Source: Candidatus Nitrotoga sp. HW29
GTDB lineage: Bacteria > Pseudomonadota > Gammaproteobacteria > Burkholderiales > Gallionellaceae
DNA length: 64,000 nt
Assembly: GCF_924101635.2 (NCBI RefSeq)
Contig: NZ_CAKMAA020000020.1
Span: forward strand, 30,807 to 94,806
Direction of reading: 5' to 3'
The notes under the pieces were generated by a model that was given only the letters and a program-made list of their open reading frames with translations, made no database searches and had not been told where the DNA came from. Every line of letters starts with the position of its first letter. Position 1 is the stretch's first letter. Below, piece by piece: positions 63,973-64,000 of this stretch. The position numbers and the translations under genes are program-made.

Positions 63973-64000
63973 TTTGTAAGCGAATTTAGGTGGCGAGCTG

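Overview
The window reads as a betaproteobacterial chromosome around its replication origin. The best guess is the order Nitrosomonadales, such as Nitrosomonadaceae or the Gallionellaceae/Nitrotoga group. This rests on three things: the four-gene ncgABC-nirK cluster known from Nitrosomonas europaea, many c-type cytochromes, and the housekeeping order mnmG-rsmG-parA-parB-atp, mnmE-yidC-yidD-rnpA-rpmH and dnaA-dnaN-gyrB. No rRNA was seen, so the placement is an inference from gene content.

Left part (1-15.4 kb, accessory). A CusBA-type metal efflux pair enters from the left edge. Next come a monoheme cytochrome c, a DUF1264 protein and a tetraheme cytochrome c whose promoter carries a tandem TATAA repeat, followed by a DsrE-like protein. 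A sulfur module on the minus strand follows: an ArsR regulator of the BigR/SqrR kind, the wreck of a YeeE/YedE transporter gene, and a SulP permease. A MocR regulator is divergent from a cupin and an AhpD-like protein. A hybrid scar of two transposase families (IS630 and IS5) then precedes the minus-strand operon ncgA-ncgB-ncgC-nirK (multicopper oxidase, two cytochromes c, copper nitrite reductase). Its promoter is overlapped by an NsrR-like operator, and another dead IS5 copy lies just upstream.

Origin part (15.4-37.9 kb). On the plus strand are mnmG, rsmG, parA, parB, the complete F1Fo ATP synthase operon (atpI to atpC) and glmU. On the minus strand are mnmE, yidC, yidD, rnpA and rpmH. On the plus strand again are dnaA, dnaN and gyrB. 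DnaA boxes cluster in the AT-rich dnaA-dnaN gap, the probable oriC. Two parS-like sites lie before mnmG and before gyrB, matching the local parAB. The stretch from about 32 to 36.5 kb is clearly richer in A+T than its neighbours. An IS630 relic follows gyrB.

Right part (37.9-64 kb, mostly core genes). aroC, a quinone-reductase-like MDR gene, ubiD, two lipid A acyltransferase genes, metK, a small membrane protein and an N-terminally extended old-yellow-enzyme follow. After an IS30 relic comes a dense plus-strand run. It holds mlaFEDCB (lipid asymmetry transport), an ABC-2 exporter pair, murA, hisG, hisD, kdsD-kdsC-lptC-lptA-lptB (Kdo synthesis and LPS export), rpoN, hpf, ptsN, hprK, rapZ and finally ubiX, the cofactor partner of ubiD. 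An IS30-type inverted repeat at the right edge suggests that an insertion sequence begins there.

I saw no CRISPR array, tRNA, rRNA or prophage. The most interesting signals are the NsrR-like control of ncgABC-nirK, the fused NcgB/NcgC-like tetraheme cytochrome behind a repeat promoter, the decayed sulfur transporter and the layered insertion-sequence relics.
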